Positions 17,724 through 26,816 of a DNA stretch of 64,000 bases are shown here, piece by piece (the first letter of the stretch is position 1; each line of letters opens with the position of its first letter). The notes below the pieces were generated by a model. That model was not told where the DNA came from. It worked only from the letters and a program-made list of their open reading frames with translations, and did no database searches. The DNA lies in contig JAXEDY010000005.1 of NCBI GenBank assembly GCA_034104345.1, positions 1 to 64,000 of the forward strand. Reading direction: 5' to 3'. Both the position numbers and the translations under genes were made by a program. This stretch comes from HGM11416 sp034104345. GTDB taxonomy: Bacteria > Bacillota > Clostridia > Christensenellales > Borkfalkiaceae.

Positions 17724-19472
17724 ATGATTACTTTTGCGGTTTTAGGGCTTGGCAATCGCGGCTCGGTTTATTCAAACTATATAGCAAAAAACAAGGATGC
17801 AAAAATCGTTTCGGTGTGCGACGTTCGGCATGAAAGTTTAAAACAAGCCGCCGAACTTTACGGCGTAGAAAAAAGCGAACTTTTTTTATCCGAAGATAAG
17901 TTTTTCGAAAAAAAGCGCGCCGACGTTTTAATTATCGCCACGCTCGACGCTCTTCATTGCCGCCAGACGGTTAAAGCGCTGTCGCTCGGTTACGACGTTC
18001 TTCTCGAAAAGCCCGTCGCGCCCACGCAAGCCGAATGTAACGAAATTTATGCCGCGGCAAAGCGTTACGGCGGCGACGTGGTTATCTGCCACAATCTGCG
18101 CTATACGCCTTTTTATCAGAAGTTTAAAACCCTTATAAAAAGCGGAATAATAGGCGACGTTTTAAACGTTGAACAAACCGAAAACGTTGCTTATCATCAC
18201 TATATGTGCAGTTTTATCCGCGGAAAATGGCACAGCGAAGAAGAAACAAGCCCTATTTTGCTTGCAAAATGCTGCCACGATCTCGATATTATTTCGTGGC
18301 TTGTAGAAGGAAAGGACGAATCGATTCAATCGTTCGGCGCGCTTAAATATTACACGCGCGCGCATAAGCCCGCCGGCACGCCCGACAGGTGTATGGACTG
18401 CAAACTTAAAGATTGCATTTACAACGCTTTCGAATTTTCGCTTAAAGATCCCAACACCCTTTGCGTTCCTTACGGGTTCGATTATTCGCGCGAATCCATT
18501 GCCGCTTTTTTAAGCCGGAAAGATAATTTATACGGGCAGTGCGTTTTTGCCTGTCCCAACGATATGTGCGACCGCCAGTGCGTTAATATCTCGTTCGACC
18601 GCGGCGTTAAGGCAAGCCTTTTAATGCACGGATTTTCTACTTATCAGACCTATCGCGTAACACGCGTTTTCGGCAGCAAGGGTAAACTTTCGGGCAGACT
18701 CGAAGACGGCATTATCCGAGTTTCGCTTTTCGACGGCACCGATAAATATATCGACGTAAACGGCGAAATAGCAAAAGGATCCGACCACAGCGGCGGCGAC
18801 GCGAAGCTCGTTTCAGATTATATCTCGTATAAAACGACGGGCGTGCGAGCGTTAGGCATAAGCGAACTTAAAGATTCGCTTCAAAGCCACGAAATAGCGT
18901 TTAACGCCGACAAACTACGCAAAGCCAACGCTCTTCCGCCTGATGAAAAAATCGCCGCCGAAGGGCAAACAAACGAGTGTGTTAAGGGGCGCGGCATAAA
19001 GCAGGCAAGCGGAATTTACGGCGAAATTAAAAACTTCGTTTTAAACGGCGAAGCGGGCGAAGTGCAGGCTGTAGCCGCCACGGCAAACTATAATAAAGCC
19101 GAACTTAAACAAAAAGTTTCTGCCGATCTCGCGTTTTTGTGCGCGCTTATCGGTTCGCCCGTTTATAAATATAAAATCGATATTTCCAACGAAGAATATC
19201 TGCACGGGTTTATAAACGCGTTTTTCGAAAACGGCGCCGTATTAAGATACACTCTTACTTCGTCGCCCCTTAAAAACCGCGCCGAAATTTCGGTTTTCTG
19301 CCCGCAGGCAAACGTTTACGGCGATACCGAAAGTGCGCGCGTTATAACTCGTTCGGGCGATTATTTTGCCGAACAGGTCGAGAAAAAAATCGAAGAAAAC
19401 AGCGAAACGAATGCCGAATTCGCTTGCGAAACGGGTAAAAATATGTTATCTTCGGTTTTAGAAAACTTATAA
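17724..19472 (+). CDS. Gfo/Idh/MocA-family oxidoreductase with Cys-rich insert and extra C-terminal domain
   Basis: 582 residues, against about 330-390 for most of the family. The Rossmann start VLGLGNRGSVYSNYI binds NAD(P), and E-K-P-V (near residue 99) carries the expected catalytic Lys. Residues 223-286 hold a cysteine-rich insert, CxxCxxxxC and later CxxxCxxxxCxxxC, of a kind found in some relatives; a metal site is possible. From about residue 410 an added domain looks like a second, degenerate copy of the alpha/beta dimerisation fold. Cytosolic; it probably oxidises or epimerises a sugar released by the neighbouring hydrolases. Sugar specificity cannot be read. Confidence 0.82.
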   Translation: MITFAVLGLGNRGSVYSNYIAKNKDAKIVSVCDVRHESLKQAAELYGVEKSELFLSEDKFFEKKRADVLIIATLDALHCRQTVKALSLGYDVLLEKPVAPTQAECNEIYAAAKRYGGDVVICHNLRYTPFYQKFKTLIKSGIIGDVLNVEQTENVAYHHYMCSFIRGKWHSEEETSPILLAKCCHDLDIISWLVEGKDESIQSFGALKYYTRAHKPAGTPDRCMDCKLKDCIYNAFEFSLKDPNTLCVPYGFDYSRESIAAFLSRKDNLYGQCVFACPNDMCDRQCVNISFDRGVKASLLMHGFSTYQTYRVTRVFGSKGKLSGRLEDGIIRVSLFDGTDKYIDVNGEIAKGSDHSGGDAKLVSDYISYKTTGVRALGISELKDSLQSHEIAFNADKLRKANALPPDEKIAAEGQTNECVKGRGIKQASGIYGEIKNFVLNGEAGEVQAVAATANYNKAELKQKVSADLAFLCALIGSPVYKYKIDISNEEYLHGFINAFFENGAVLRYTLTSSPLKNRAEISVFCPQANVYGDTESARVITRSGDYFAEQVEKKIEENSETNAEFACETGKNMLSSVLENL

Positions 19473-19530
19473 GTTTTATCTATTAAAAAAATAATTCGCG
19501 TTTTTAAGCCGAAAAAGGCAAAAAATCAAA

Positions 19531-21546
19531 ATGTTTGAAAAATCAAAATGGATTTGGACGGACGAAAATTATAAAAGCGAAATTTATTCCGACTTTTACG
19601 CCGATTTCAGAATCGAATTTTTTTCGCCCGACCTTTTAAACAAAAACTTAATTTTAAACGTCGCCGCCGAAAACGACTACGCGGCGTATTTAAACGGCAA
19701 ACTCGTTTCGTTCAACGCCTTTAAAGGTTATCCCGATTTAAAGTTTTATAACTCGGTCGTTTTAAACGACTTTTTGGCTTCGGGCAAAAACGAACTTGTT
19801 ATAACCGTGTGGCACGAAGGGGTAAACACTTCGCGCTCGATAAACAGCGGCGCCGGCTTTATTTTCGAAGGAGTTTTAACCCCGAAAAATATCGAAAAGC
19901 CGGCATATAAGCCCGTTAGCGGCACTTTCGGGCAAAACGCAGTCGGCGGCGAAGTCCTGTTTTTTTCGGATAAAAACGTTTTGTGCCGCAAAAATCCGCA
20001 CTTTAAAAGCGGATATAAAAAGATAATAACCGAACAACTCGGCTATTCGTTTTTATACGACGCAAACGCGGGCGAAAACGTGTTAAGCGGTTGGAAGAAC
20101 AGCGCCGAAATTAACGTAACCGCGCAAATTTTGCCGCGCCCCGTTAAAAACCTGATTTTAAACCCGCCAAAAAAATCAACGCTTATTAAATGCGAAAAAG
20201 CGGAACGTAAAAACCTTTATCTTTTCGATCTGGGCGAAGAAACCGCAGGACAGTTATATCTTAATTTTTCAAGCGAAAAACCGCAGAAATTGCTTATTTT
20301 GTACAGCGAAAAGTTAAACGAAAAGGGCGAAGCGGTGCGGTTTGTGGGTAAGCGCGATTTTTCGGTCGAATATATTGCAAAACATGGCGAAAACGTATAT
20401 TTAAACACGTTTTTGCGGTTGGGATTAAGATATATTCAAGTGGATTGCGAAAACCCGATAACGGTAAAACAAATTACCGTTTGCCCCGTAGAATATCCTC
20501 TTGAAGCGCGCAATTTTACCGCCGAAACCGAAGATATTAAAAACATAACGCAAACCGCGATAAATACCTTGCGGCTTTGCATGCACGAACATTACGAAGA
20601 CTGCCCGTGGCGCGAACAATCGCTTTATTCGCTCGACAGCCGCAACGAAATGCTTTGCGATTATATCGCGTTTAAAAACAACTTCGATTACGCGCGCGCA
20701 AACCTTGCTTTAATAGCGAAAGGCGTGCGAAGCGACGGTTTTTTAGAACTTACTTATCCCGCCGTAAACACCCCCGCAATTCCGCTTTATTCGCTTTCGT
20801 TTATCGTTCAGCTTTACGAATACGTAGTTTACAGCGGCGATAAAAGTATATTAAAAGAAGTTAATACCGCGGCGCAAAACATAATGCGCAATTTCCGCGA
20901 AATAGCGGATAACGGGCTTATAGCCGACTTTCCGTATCCGTTTTGGAATTTTTACGAATGGACTTACGGAAGCGACAACGCAAACGATTTAAAGCGTAGC
21001 GGCACCGAAAAAACTGAAAACGTTTCGCCTCGCTATTCGCTTACTTTAAATGCGTTTTACGTTTACGCCGAAGAAAGATACGCGAAAATTTACCCTGGCG
21101 ACGCGCGCGATACGCAAGCCTTTAAAGGACATATAAAGCGCGAATTTTACGACAAAAAAAGCGGATTGTTTTTTGCCTATAAGGGTGAAAACTTTTTTAC
21201 CGAATTTTCAAACGCTCTTGCCGTGCTGATAGGGATAGCGGGCGAGAAAACAATCGAAACGCTTATTGCGGCGAAAAAGGGCGGGGCTGTTAAAGTTTAT
21301 CCCGCAACGCTTGCCACGGCGGCGTTTTATTACGACGCGCTTTTATCGTTCGGCAAAAAATACGAAAACGAAGTTTTAAAAGGCGTTTTAAAAACCTATA
21401 ACCAAATGCTTAAAGCGGGTGCTACTACTTTTTGGGAAACGCTCGACGACGCAGACGATCCGTCGTGCAGTTTGTGCCACGGTTGGAGCGCGCTTCCCGT
21501 GTATTATTTCGCGCTTTTAAATAAAATCAAATTCGAAAAACAGTAA
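19531..21546 (+). CDS. GH78-type alpha-L-rhamnosidase-like enzyme carrying two in-frame dispersed elements
   Basis: 671 residues, no signal peptide, so cytosolic. The N-terminal beta domain opens F-E-K-S-K-W-I-W-T. The catalytic (alpha/alpha)6 part contains D-C-P-W-R-E-Q: Asp357, Glu362 and Asp369 keep the 5- and 7-residue spacing of the acidic residues of GH78 rhamnosidases. Shorter than many GH78 enzymes. Two copies of the 40-bp dispersed element are translated within it, at residues about 121-134 and 456-468. The next gene begins 10 bp after its stop. Likely removes rhamnose from imported oligosaccharides; the fucO gene further on fits such a sugar. Confidence 0.8.
   Translation: MFEKSKWIWTDENYKSEIYSDFYADFRIEFFSPDLLNKNLILNVAAENDYAAYLNGKLVSFNAFKGYPDLKFYNSVVLNDFLASGKNELVITVWHEGVNTSRSINSGAGFIFEGVLTPKNIEKPAYKPVSGTFGQNAVGGEVLFFSDKNVLCRKNPHFKSGYKKIITEQLGYSFLYDANAGENVLSGWKNSAEINVTAQILPRPVKNLILNPPKKSTLIKCEKAERKNLYLFDLGEETAGQLYLNFSSEKPQKLLILYSEKLNEKGEAVRFVGKRDFSVEYIAKHGENVYLNTFLRLGLRYIQVDCENPITVKQITVCPVEYPLEARNFTAETEDIKNITQTAINTLRLCMHEHYEDCPWREQSLYSLDSRNEMLCDYIAFKNNFDYARANLALIAKGVRSDGFLELTYPAVNTPAIPLYSLSFIVQLYEYVVYSGDKSILKEVNTAAQNIMRNFREIADNGLIADFPYPFWNFYEWTYGSDNANDLKRSGTEKTENVSPRYSLTLNAFYVYAEERYAKIYPGDARDTQAFKGHIKREFYDKKSGLFFAYKGENFFTEFSNALAVLIGIAGEKTIETLIAAKKGGAVKVYPATLATAAFYYDALLSFGKKYENEVLKGVLKTYNQMLKAGATTFWETLDDADDPSCSLCHGWSALPVYYFALLNKIKFEKQ
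19893..19932 (-). repeat. 40-bp dispersed element, intragenic copy M in the GH78 gene (minus)
   Basis: The plus strand carries TATAAGCCCGTTA-G-CGGCACTTTCGG (25 of 26 positions as in copy D) and GAAAAGCCGGCA before it. Translated in frame as A-Y-K-P-V-S-G-T-F-G. Confidence 0.7.
20896..20932 (+). repeat. 40-bp dispersed element, intragenic copy L in the GH78 gene (plus)
   Basis: CGCGAAATAGCGGATAAC then GGGCTTATAG-CCGACTTT agrees with intergenic copy C at 35 of 37 aligned positions (one mismatch, one missing base). Translated as R-E-I-A-D-N-G-L-I-A-D-F. Confidence 0.75.
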
Positions 21547-21556
21547 GGAAAATATT

Positions 21557-22690
21557 ATGAAAAAACGCTTTGTTACAAGTTTTTGGAACTACGATCTTGC
21601 CCGCAGGCGTTCGGCGGTGAATAACCCCGAAGAATGGGCAAAACTCGGTATGAATTTGCCTATGTCTTGCTCGTGCGAAACAGACGAAGAACGCGCGCTC
21701 GTGCTTAAAAGTTTAGACGAAGCGCAAAAACTCGGGCAAAAAGTCATCGTTTGCGACAAGCACACCTTGTGGTACGAACTTCCCGAAATCGGCGAAGAAG
21801 AATATAGAAAACGCGTAAAACACGCCGCCGAAATTTTTGCTTCGCACCCGGCGTTCTGGGCGTTTCACGTCGGCGACGAACCCGCCGCCGAACATTGGCC
21901 GTATATGCTTAAAGCCTTGGAAATAACCGCCGAATACGCCCGCCCGTTTTTAAACTTTTTGCCCTTTTTCGAAGAAGACTTTGTAAAAAATTTAAAAACG
22001 GACCACGACGGCTATGCAGATTTGCTCGTTAAAACCATAAAAACCACCAAACTCGAACAACTTTCTTACGATTGCTATTTTCAGATGTTCGAAAACAACC
22101 GCGACGAAGGCGTCGAATATTATTTTTATAACTTAAACCGCTACCGCGAATGTGCCGAAAAGGCGGGCGTTGATTTTTGGACGACGCTTTTGTGCGTGGG
22201 GCATTGGGTTTTTAGTGTTCCGACCGAAGACGAAATCCGCTGGCAGATCTCAACCGCCGCGGCTCACGGAGCGAAGGGCATTTTCTGGTTTTATATTTAC
22301 GGCAGACTGTTAGAATCTAATTATCGCCGTTCTCCGTTCGACCAATACGACGAAAAAACGCCCACTTATTATGCGGTTAAGCACCAAATGCGTTTGTTTA
22401 ACGACCATTTTGCCGATCGCCTTGCAAATTCTACGCTTTTAAAGGTTTTTCACGTCGGCAAAACTTACGGCGGCACCGAATTTTACGTTCCCGATTGCGT
22501 TAAAGGGCTTTTCTTCGAACGCGAATTTAAATGCCCCATGATAGTTTCGCGCTTTTTGGGCGACGACGGCAAAGAATTTTTGCTTTTTGTGAACAACTCG
22601 CAAACCAAAGTAGAGCGCATAAAGGGCGAATATAACGGCAAAAACTTTTTCGTGTCGTTCGCCCCGGGGCAGATGCTTATAATAGAATAG
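21557..22690 (+). CDS. cytosolic glycoside-hydrolase-like protein, paralogue of the lipoprotein at 4916
   Basis: 377 residues, SD AAGGAAA, no signal peptide. Shares with the lipoprotein at 4916-6325 the ordered motifs G-D-E-P-A (residues 106-110), S-Y-D (170-172) and E-I-R-W (226-229) followed by A-x-H-G-A-K-G-I-F-W-F, and a C-terminal V-N-N-S strand. The layout is that of a TIM-barrel hydrolase with a small C-terminal beta domain; Glu108 could be the acid/base. Lies between GH78 and GH31 genes. No family name can be given with confidence. Confidence 0.72.
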   Translation: MKKRFVTSFWNYDLARRRSAVNNPEEWAKLGMNLPMSCSCETDEERALVLKSLDEAQKLGQKVIVCDKHTLWYELPEIGEEEYRKRVKHAAEIFASHPAFWAFHVGDEPAAEHWPYMLKALEITAEYARPFLNFLPFFEEDFVKNLKTDHDGYADLLVKTIKTTKLEQLSYDCYFQMFENNRDEGVEYYFYNLNRYRECAEKAGVDFWTTLLCVGHWVFSVPTEDEIRWQISTAAAHGAKGIFWFYIYGRLLESNYRRSPFDQYDEKTPTYYAVKHQMRLFNDHFADRLANSTLLKVFHVGKTYGGTEFYVPDCVKGLFFEREFKCPMIVSRFLGDDGKEFLLFVNNSQTKVERIKGEYNGKNFFVSFAPGQMLIIE

Positions 22691-22774
22691 AAAATTATAT
22701 TATAAAAACTATTGGCAGAACGGATCAATCCGATATATACTAACTTAAAAAACATATGACGGAGCGAAAACCAT

Positions 22775-24313
22775 ATGAGAAAAACGATTAAGTTTTTAAG
22801 TGGCGAATGTTGGTATGGCGGCGCGGTTGATTTGGGCGAAAAATACCCCGTTTTTGCGGGCGACGACCTTTTTATCGATACCACCGAAAATCCCACTCAC
22901 AGCCAGTTAAACCCCGTGTTTTTAAGCGATAAAGGCAGATATATCTGGCTTGAAAACGGCGGAAGCGTGCATTTTAACAAGGGAAAAATTATTATAAACG
23001 CGCCCGAAATCGATTTTGTAAAAGCGGGCAAAACCTTAAAACAGGCGGCTTGCGCGGCGGCGCAAAAACATTATCCGCCGTCGGGCGAAACGCCCGATAA
23101 AACGGCGTTTTCCGTTCCTCAATATTGCTCGTGGACGGTGTTTTTGTGGAGCCAGAATCAGCAAAAAATACTCGACTATGCGCGTTCGATAGTTAAAAAC
23201 GGCTTTAAACCGGGCATTTTAATAATCGACGACACATGGCAAAAAGATTACGGCGTGTGGGAATTTAACCCCGCATATTTTCCCGATCCCAAGGCGATGA
23301 TGCAGGAACTTAAAAGCCTTGGTTTTAAGGTTTCGCTGTGGATGTGCCCGTATATTTCGCCCGATTCGCCCAAGGCCGCCGAATACGCGCCGTGGATTTT
23401 CGACCACATAAGCGCGGGGCGGGTTATAACAAACGAAAAAGGCGCGCCGCGTTTCGCTTCGTGGTGGGAAGGCTATTCCGCTCAACTCGACTTCGTTTCG
23501 TCACCCGCGGCAAAACAATGGATAAACGAAAACGCGCTAAGGCTTATCGAAGATTACGGCGTTTTCGGGTTTAAAATGGACGGCGGCGACGCCGAATATT
23601 TCGAAAGCGACTATAAATATAAAAACGCCCAGTCTACGCTGTGGATAGACAGCATCGATTACGGCGTTAAAGAAGCGCGTTGTTTATATAAACTTGCAAA
23701 CAAACCCATAATTTACAGGCTTAACGATAAAAAACACGTGTGGAAAAGCACGCCGAAAGGCGAACTCGGTCTTTCGTCGCTTATTCCGTGCATCTTAACG
23801 CAGGGGCTTGTCGGTTACGTTTTCGGTTGCCCCGATATGGTAGGCGGCGGTCTTGCGTGCGATTTTATCGATAAAAGCGGGCTCGACGACGAACTTATAG
23901 TGCGCTGGTGTCAGGCTTCGGCTCTTTTGCCTATGGTGCAATTTTCGCTCGACGTGTGGAACATAAAGAAAAACCGCATTGCCGAAATCTGCAAAAAAAC
24001 TATGGATTTGCGCGAAAAATTAACCCCTTATATCGTTGAAAAACTTACCGAAGCGGGTAAAAGCGGCGTTCCCGCGGTCAGGTATCTCGAATACGAATAT
24101 CCGTCTTCGGGGTATAAAGGAATTACCGACGAATTTATGCTCGGCGAAAAATATCTTGTGGCGCCCGTTCTCGAAAAAGGCGCAGATAAGCGAAAGGTCG
24201 TTTTCCCCGCGGGTAAGTGGAAAGATATTTTAAGCGGCGAGGTTTACTTTGGCGGCGTTTCCGAAGTAAGCGCGCCTATCGACAAATTGCCCGTGTTTGA
24301 AAAAATAGGGTAA
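22775..24313 (+). CDS. GH31-family glycosidase
   Basis: 512 residues, shorter than classic alpha-glucosidases. The barrel begins near W-T-V-F-L-W and L-I-I-D-D-T-W-Q, continues with the strand V-S-L-W-M-C-P and has the nucleophile motif F-K-M-D-G-G-D with Asp269. R-W-C-Q-A-S-A-L-L-P-M matches the family's RW...P segment. The C-terminal part (from about 430) is the usual beta-sandwich with L-V-A-P-V. No signal peptide. GGAG precedes the ATG. Last gene of the carbohydrate locus, closed by a terminator-like hairpin. Linkage specificity unknown. Confidence 0.85.
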   Translation: MRKTIKFLSGECWYGGAVDLGEKYPVFAGDDLFIDTTENPTHSQLNPVFLSDKGRYIWLENGGSVHFNKGKIIINAPEIDFVKAGKTLKQAACAAAQKHYPPSGETPDKTAFSVPQYCSWTVFLWSQNQQKILDYARSIVKNGFKPGILIIDDTWQKDYGVWEFNPAYFPDPKAMMQELKSLGFKVSLWMCPYISPDSPKAAEYAPWIFDHISAGRVITNEKGAPRFASWWEGYSAQLDFVSSPAAKQWINENALRLIEDYGVFGFKMDGGDAEYFESDYKYKNAQSTLWIDSIDYGVKEARCLYKLANKPIIYRLNDKKHVWKSTPKGELGLSSLIPCILTQGLVGYVFGCPDMVGGGLACDFIDKSGLDDELIVRWCQASALLPMVQFSLDVWNIKKNRIAEICKKTMDLREKLTPYIVEKLTEAGKSGVPAVRYLEYEYPSSGYKGITDEFMLGEKYLVAPVLEKGADKRKVVFPAGKWKDILSGEVYFGGVSEVSAPIDKLPVFEKIG

Positions 24314-24337
24314 AATCAAAATAAGTTATATAAAGCA

Positions 24338-24390
24338 AAGTGTGGCAAAAGTGTCGATAACCGACTTATAGCCGCACTTTTTGTTTTTTT
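24338..24390 (+). terminator. terminator of the carbohydrate locus, overlapping a dispersed element
   Basis: AAAGTGTGGC (24338-24347) pairs with GCCGCACTTT (24371-24380) with one mismatch around a 23-nt loop, followed by TTGTTTTTTT. The loop and right arm are a copy of the 40-bp element. Confidence 0.6.
24344..24383 (+). repeat. 40-bp dispersed element, copy H (plus)
   Basis: Reads GTGTCGATAACCGACTTATA then GCCGCACTTTTTG. Intergenic, after the GH31 gene. One of nine intergenic copies of the element described in the findings. Confidence 0.7.
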
Positions 24391-24714
24391 ATCCGCGGTG
24401 CTGGACGTCGCGGGCGCCGTCCCCTACAACATTTCGTCGGTCTTCCCTGCATTTTTGTAAAACGTAATCACGATTTTTAATGGTAGGGGCGACCATCGGT
24501 CGCCCGCCAAATAATACCTTTAAAACCGGCAACGGGACATTCGTGAATGTCCCCTACGTTTGTTAAACGCGCGATTGCTGTTTTTCAAATAGCGGGACGT
24601 CGCGGGCGCCGTTCCCTACGAAATTTTGTAAATATTGCGGTAGAGTAATGGTCTTTGCTACATTTTTATTTATTGTAACGCACCCGATTTTAAATTTTAT
24701 TTTAAACTTATTCC
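24391..24714. repeat. intergenic mosaic of GC-rich hairpin repeats
   Basis: No gene. It holds four hairpin units. GGACGTCGCGGGCGCCGTCC at about 24403-24422 has a near-identical copy at 24594-24613, each followed by CCTAC. GGGCGACC-ATC-GGTCGCCC is at 24488-24506. GGGACATTC-GT-GAATGTCCC is at 24534-24553. All are bounded by TAGGGG or CCCCTA. Units of this style are scattered between genes in many gut Clostridia; function unknown. Confidence 0.75.
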
Positions 24715-24743
24715 TTGACGAATGCATATAAAAATGGTATTAT
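24715..24743 (+). promoter_or_regulatory. promoter of dxs
   Basis: TTGACG at 24715-24720, 17-bp spacer, TATTAT at 24738-24743. The predicted start near 24750 leaves only about 13 nt before the ATG. Confidence 0.7.
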
Positions 24744-24762
24744 ATTATTCGGATAATTTGTT

Positions 24763-26592
24763 ATGAGTATTTTGCAAGCCGCGCACGATCAGAAGTCGCT
24801 TAAACAACTTGATAATAAAAATCTCGAAGCTCTTTGCGACGAAATCCGCGCCGAAATAATTAAAACGGTAAATGTAAGCGGCGGGCATTTGTCGGCTAAT
24901 CTCGGCGTTGTGGAACTTACCGTGGCGCTGTGCAAGGTTTTCGATTTTCCGAAAGATAAAATTATTTTCGACGTAGGGCATCAATGCTACGCCTATAAAC
25001 TTTTAACCGATCGTTACGAAAATTTTTCGACCATTCGATCGGGCGGGGGCATAAGCGGCTTTCCCGACTTATCCGAAAGCGAATACGACAGCGGTTTTTC
25101 GGGACATGCGGGAACTTCGATTGCGGCGGGGCTGGGATATTGCTATGCGCGCGACAAAAAGGGCGAAGATTATTACGTTATAACCCTGACGGGCGACGCT
25201 TCGCTTTTTAACGGCGAAAATTTCGAAGCCATATCTTTTCAGGGTAAAAAGCCGAATAAATTTCTGGTCGTTTTAAACGACAACCGCATGTCGATAGGGC
25301 AGAACGGTAACGGGCTTTATAAGGCGATTTCGAACTTTACGACCAAAAAATTCTATAAAAAAACCAACGCTTTTTTAGGCAGAACCATAGGCAATTGCTT
25401 TATAGGTAAGTTTTTAAAGCACGTAAAGCACGGGCTTAAACGCACCCTTTCGATAAACACCGTAACCGATAAATTAGGGCTTAAATACGTCGGCGTTTAC
25501 GACGGACACGACATAAAAGAATTGGTTAAAATTTTAATAAGAATACGCGACGGCGGCGAGCCCGCGCTTTTGCACGTTCGCACGGTTAAAGGCAAGGGCT
25601 ACACTCCCGCCGAAACCGACTGCACGCTTTATCACGGTGTAAGCGCCAATTTGTTAAGCCTGCAAAGCGAATTTTCGGGCGCGGTTTCGGGTGTTTTAGA
25701 AGAAGCGCTGTTAACTTATCCCGACGTTACCGCCATAACCGCAGGCATGTGCGAAGGCACGGGGCTTAAAGATTTTGCCGAAAAACACCCGCAAAACTTC
25801 GTTGACGTAGGCATTGCCGAAGAACTTGCCGTAACTTATGCGGCGGGTATTGCGGCGGGAGGCGGAACGCCGGTCGTGTTTATGTATTCTACGTTTTTGC
25901 AGCGCGCCTACGATCAGATAATTAACGACGTGTGCATGCAGAATCTTCCCGTTGTGTTCTGCATCGACCGCGCGGGAGTAGTCGGCAGCGACGGAAAAAC
26001 TCATCAGGGGGCTTTCGATTTAAGTTATCTTTCTACCGCGCCGAATTTAACGGTGCTTTGCCCAAAAAACGTTGCCGAGCTTAAAAGTTGCGTTTTAACG
26101 GCGTTAAAACTTAAAAGTCCGGTCGCGGTGCGCTATCCCAACGGAAAAATTCCTTGCAGAGTCGCTTCTCTCGGCGAAAAAGAAAACCTCGGCGAGAATT
26201 TAAAATGGGAAGTTTTGTCGGGAGATGATAAAAACGAGTTTGCTTTTTTTGCGTGCGGTCCGCGAACGATAGATATCGCGCTTGCCGCCGCCGAAAAAAT
26301 AAATGCCGCCGTTATAAACGCGCGGGTTATAAAGCCGCTCGATAAACAAACGCTTAAACGGTTTTGCGGCGCGAAAATAATAACGATAGAAGAAAACACG
26401 CTTATCGGCGGATTCGGAAGCGCGGTTTTAAGTTTTTACGCCGAACTTTCGGCATTAGAAAAAACGGCGATGCCCAAAATTAAAACGCTGGGGCTAAAAG
26501 ACGAATTTATAAGTTGCGATTCGATAGAAAATCAGCTTAAACAAAACGGGCTTACCCCCGAAAACGTTATTTTCACCGCCGAAAAAATGTGA
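24763..26592 (+). CDS. dxs: 1-deoxy-D-xylulose-5-phosphate synthase
   Basis: 609 residues, normal length. Condenses pyruvate and glyceraldehyde 3-phosphate with thiamine diphosphate, first step of the MEP isoprenoid route. Seen: the GGHLSANLGVVELTVAL start, FDVGHQCYAYKLLT, the thiamine-diphosphate site G-D-A-S-L-F-N-G-E and the transketolase-like D-R-A-G-V-V-G-S-D-G. No SD precedes ATG 24763 and the likely leader is about 13 nt, so initiation may be atypical. ispE of the same pathway is at 49958. It stands alone between the carbohydrate locus and fucO. Confidence 0.97.
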   Translation: MSILQAAHDQKSLKQLDNKNLEALCDEIRAEIIKTVNVSGGHLSANLGVVELTVALCKVFDFPKDKIIFDVGHQCYAYKLLTDRYENFSTIRSGGGISGFPDLSESEYDSGFSGHAGTSIAAGLGYCYARDKKGEDYYVITLTGDASLFNGENFEAISFQGKKPNKFLVVLNDNRMSIGQNGNGLYKAISNFTTKKFYKKTNAFLGRTIGNCFIGKFLKHVKHGLKRTLSINTVTDKLGLKYVGVYDGHDIKELVKILIRIRDGGEPALLHVRTVKGKGYTPAETDCTLYHGVSANLLSLQSEFSGAVSGVLEEALLTYPDVTAITAGMCEGTGLKDFAEKHPQNFVDVGIAEELAVTYAAGIAAGGGTPVVFMYSTFLQRAYDQIINDVCMQNLPVVFCIDRAGVVGSDGKTHQGAFDLSYLSTAPNLTVLCPKNVAELKSCVLTALKLKSPVAVRYPNGKIPCRVASLGEKENLGENLKWEVLSGDDKNEFAFFACGPRTIDIALAAAEKINAAVINARVIKPLDKQTLKRFCGAKIITIEENTLIGGFGSAVLSFYAELSALEKTAMPKIKTLGLKDEFISCDSIENQLKQNGLTPENVIFTAEKM

Positions 26593-26685
26593 TTTTTTTT
26601 ATGCGATATAACGGGCGATATTAAAATTGATATAATAGTGACGTTCGGTCATATAAAAAAAGAATAACAAAATTTGAGTTTGGTA

Positions 26686-26714
26686 TTGAAAAAAAGAAAA
26701 ATCCATGGTACAAT
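26686..26714 (+). promoter_or_regulatory. promoter of fucO
   Basis: TTGAAA at 26686-26691, 17-bp spacer, TACAAT at 26709-26714 with TGG just upstream. Leader of about 95 nt contains the hairpin AAAGCGA-AA-TCGCTTT near 26734-26749. Confidence 0.7.
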
Positions 26715-26816
26715 AATAAGAGAAAAGGCAAAAAGCGAAATCGCTTTGGTTTATATGGTGTAAAAAAGCCGAAAAACGGCAAAAATAATAAAAATATCAT
26801 TTTAAGGAGTAAAATT

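Noticed and set aside
24391..24714. Insertion sequence or transposon remnant
   Set aside because: No transposase frame and no single pair of terminal repeats with target duplication; the hairpins are separate short units.
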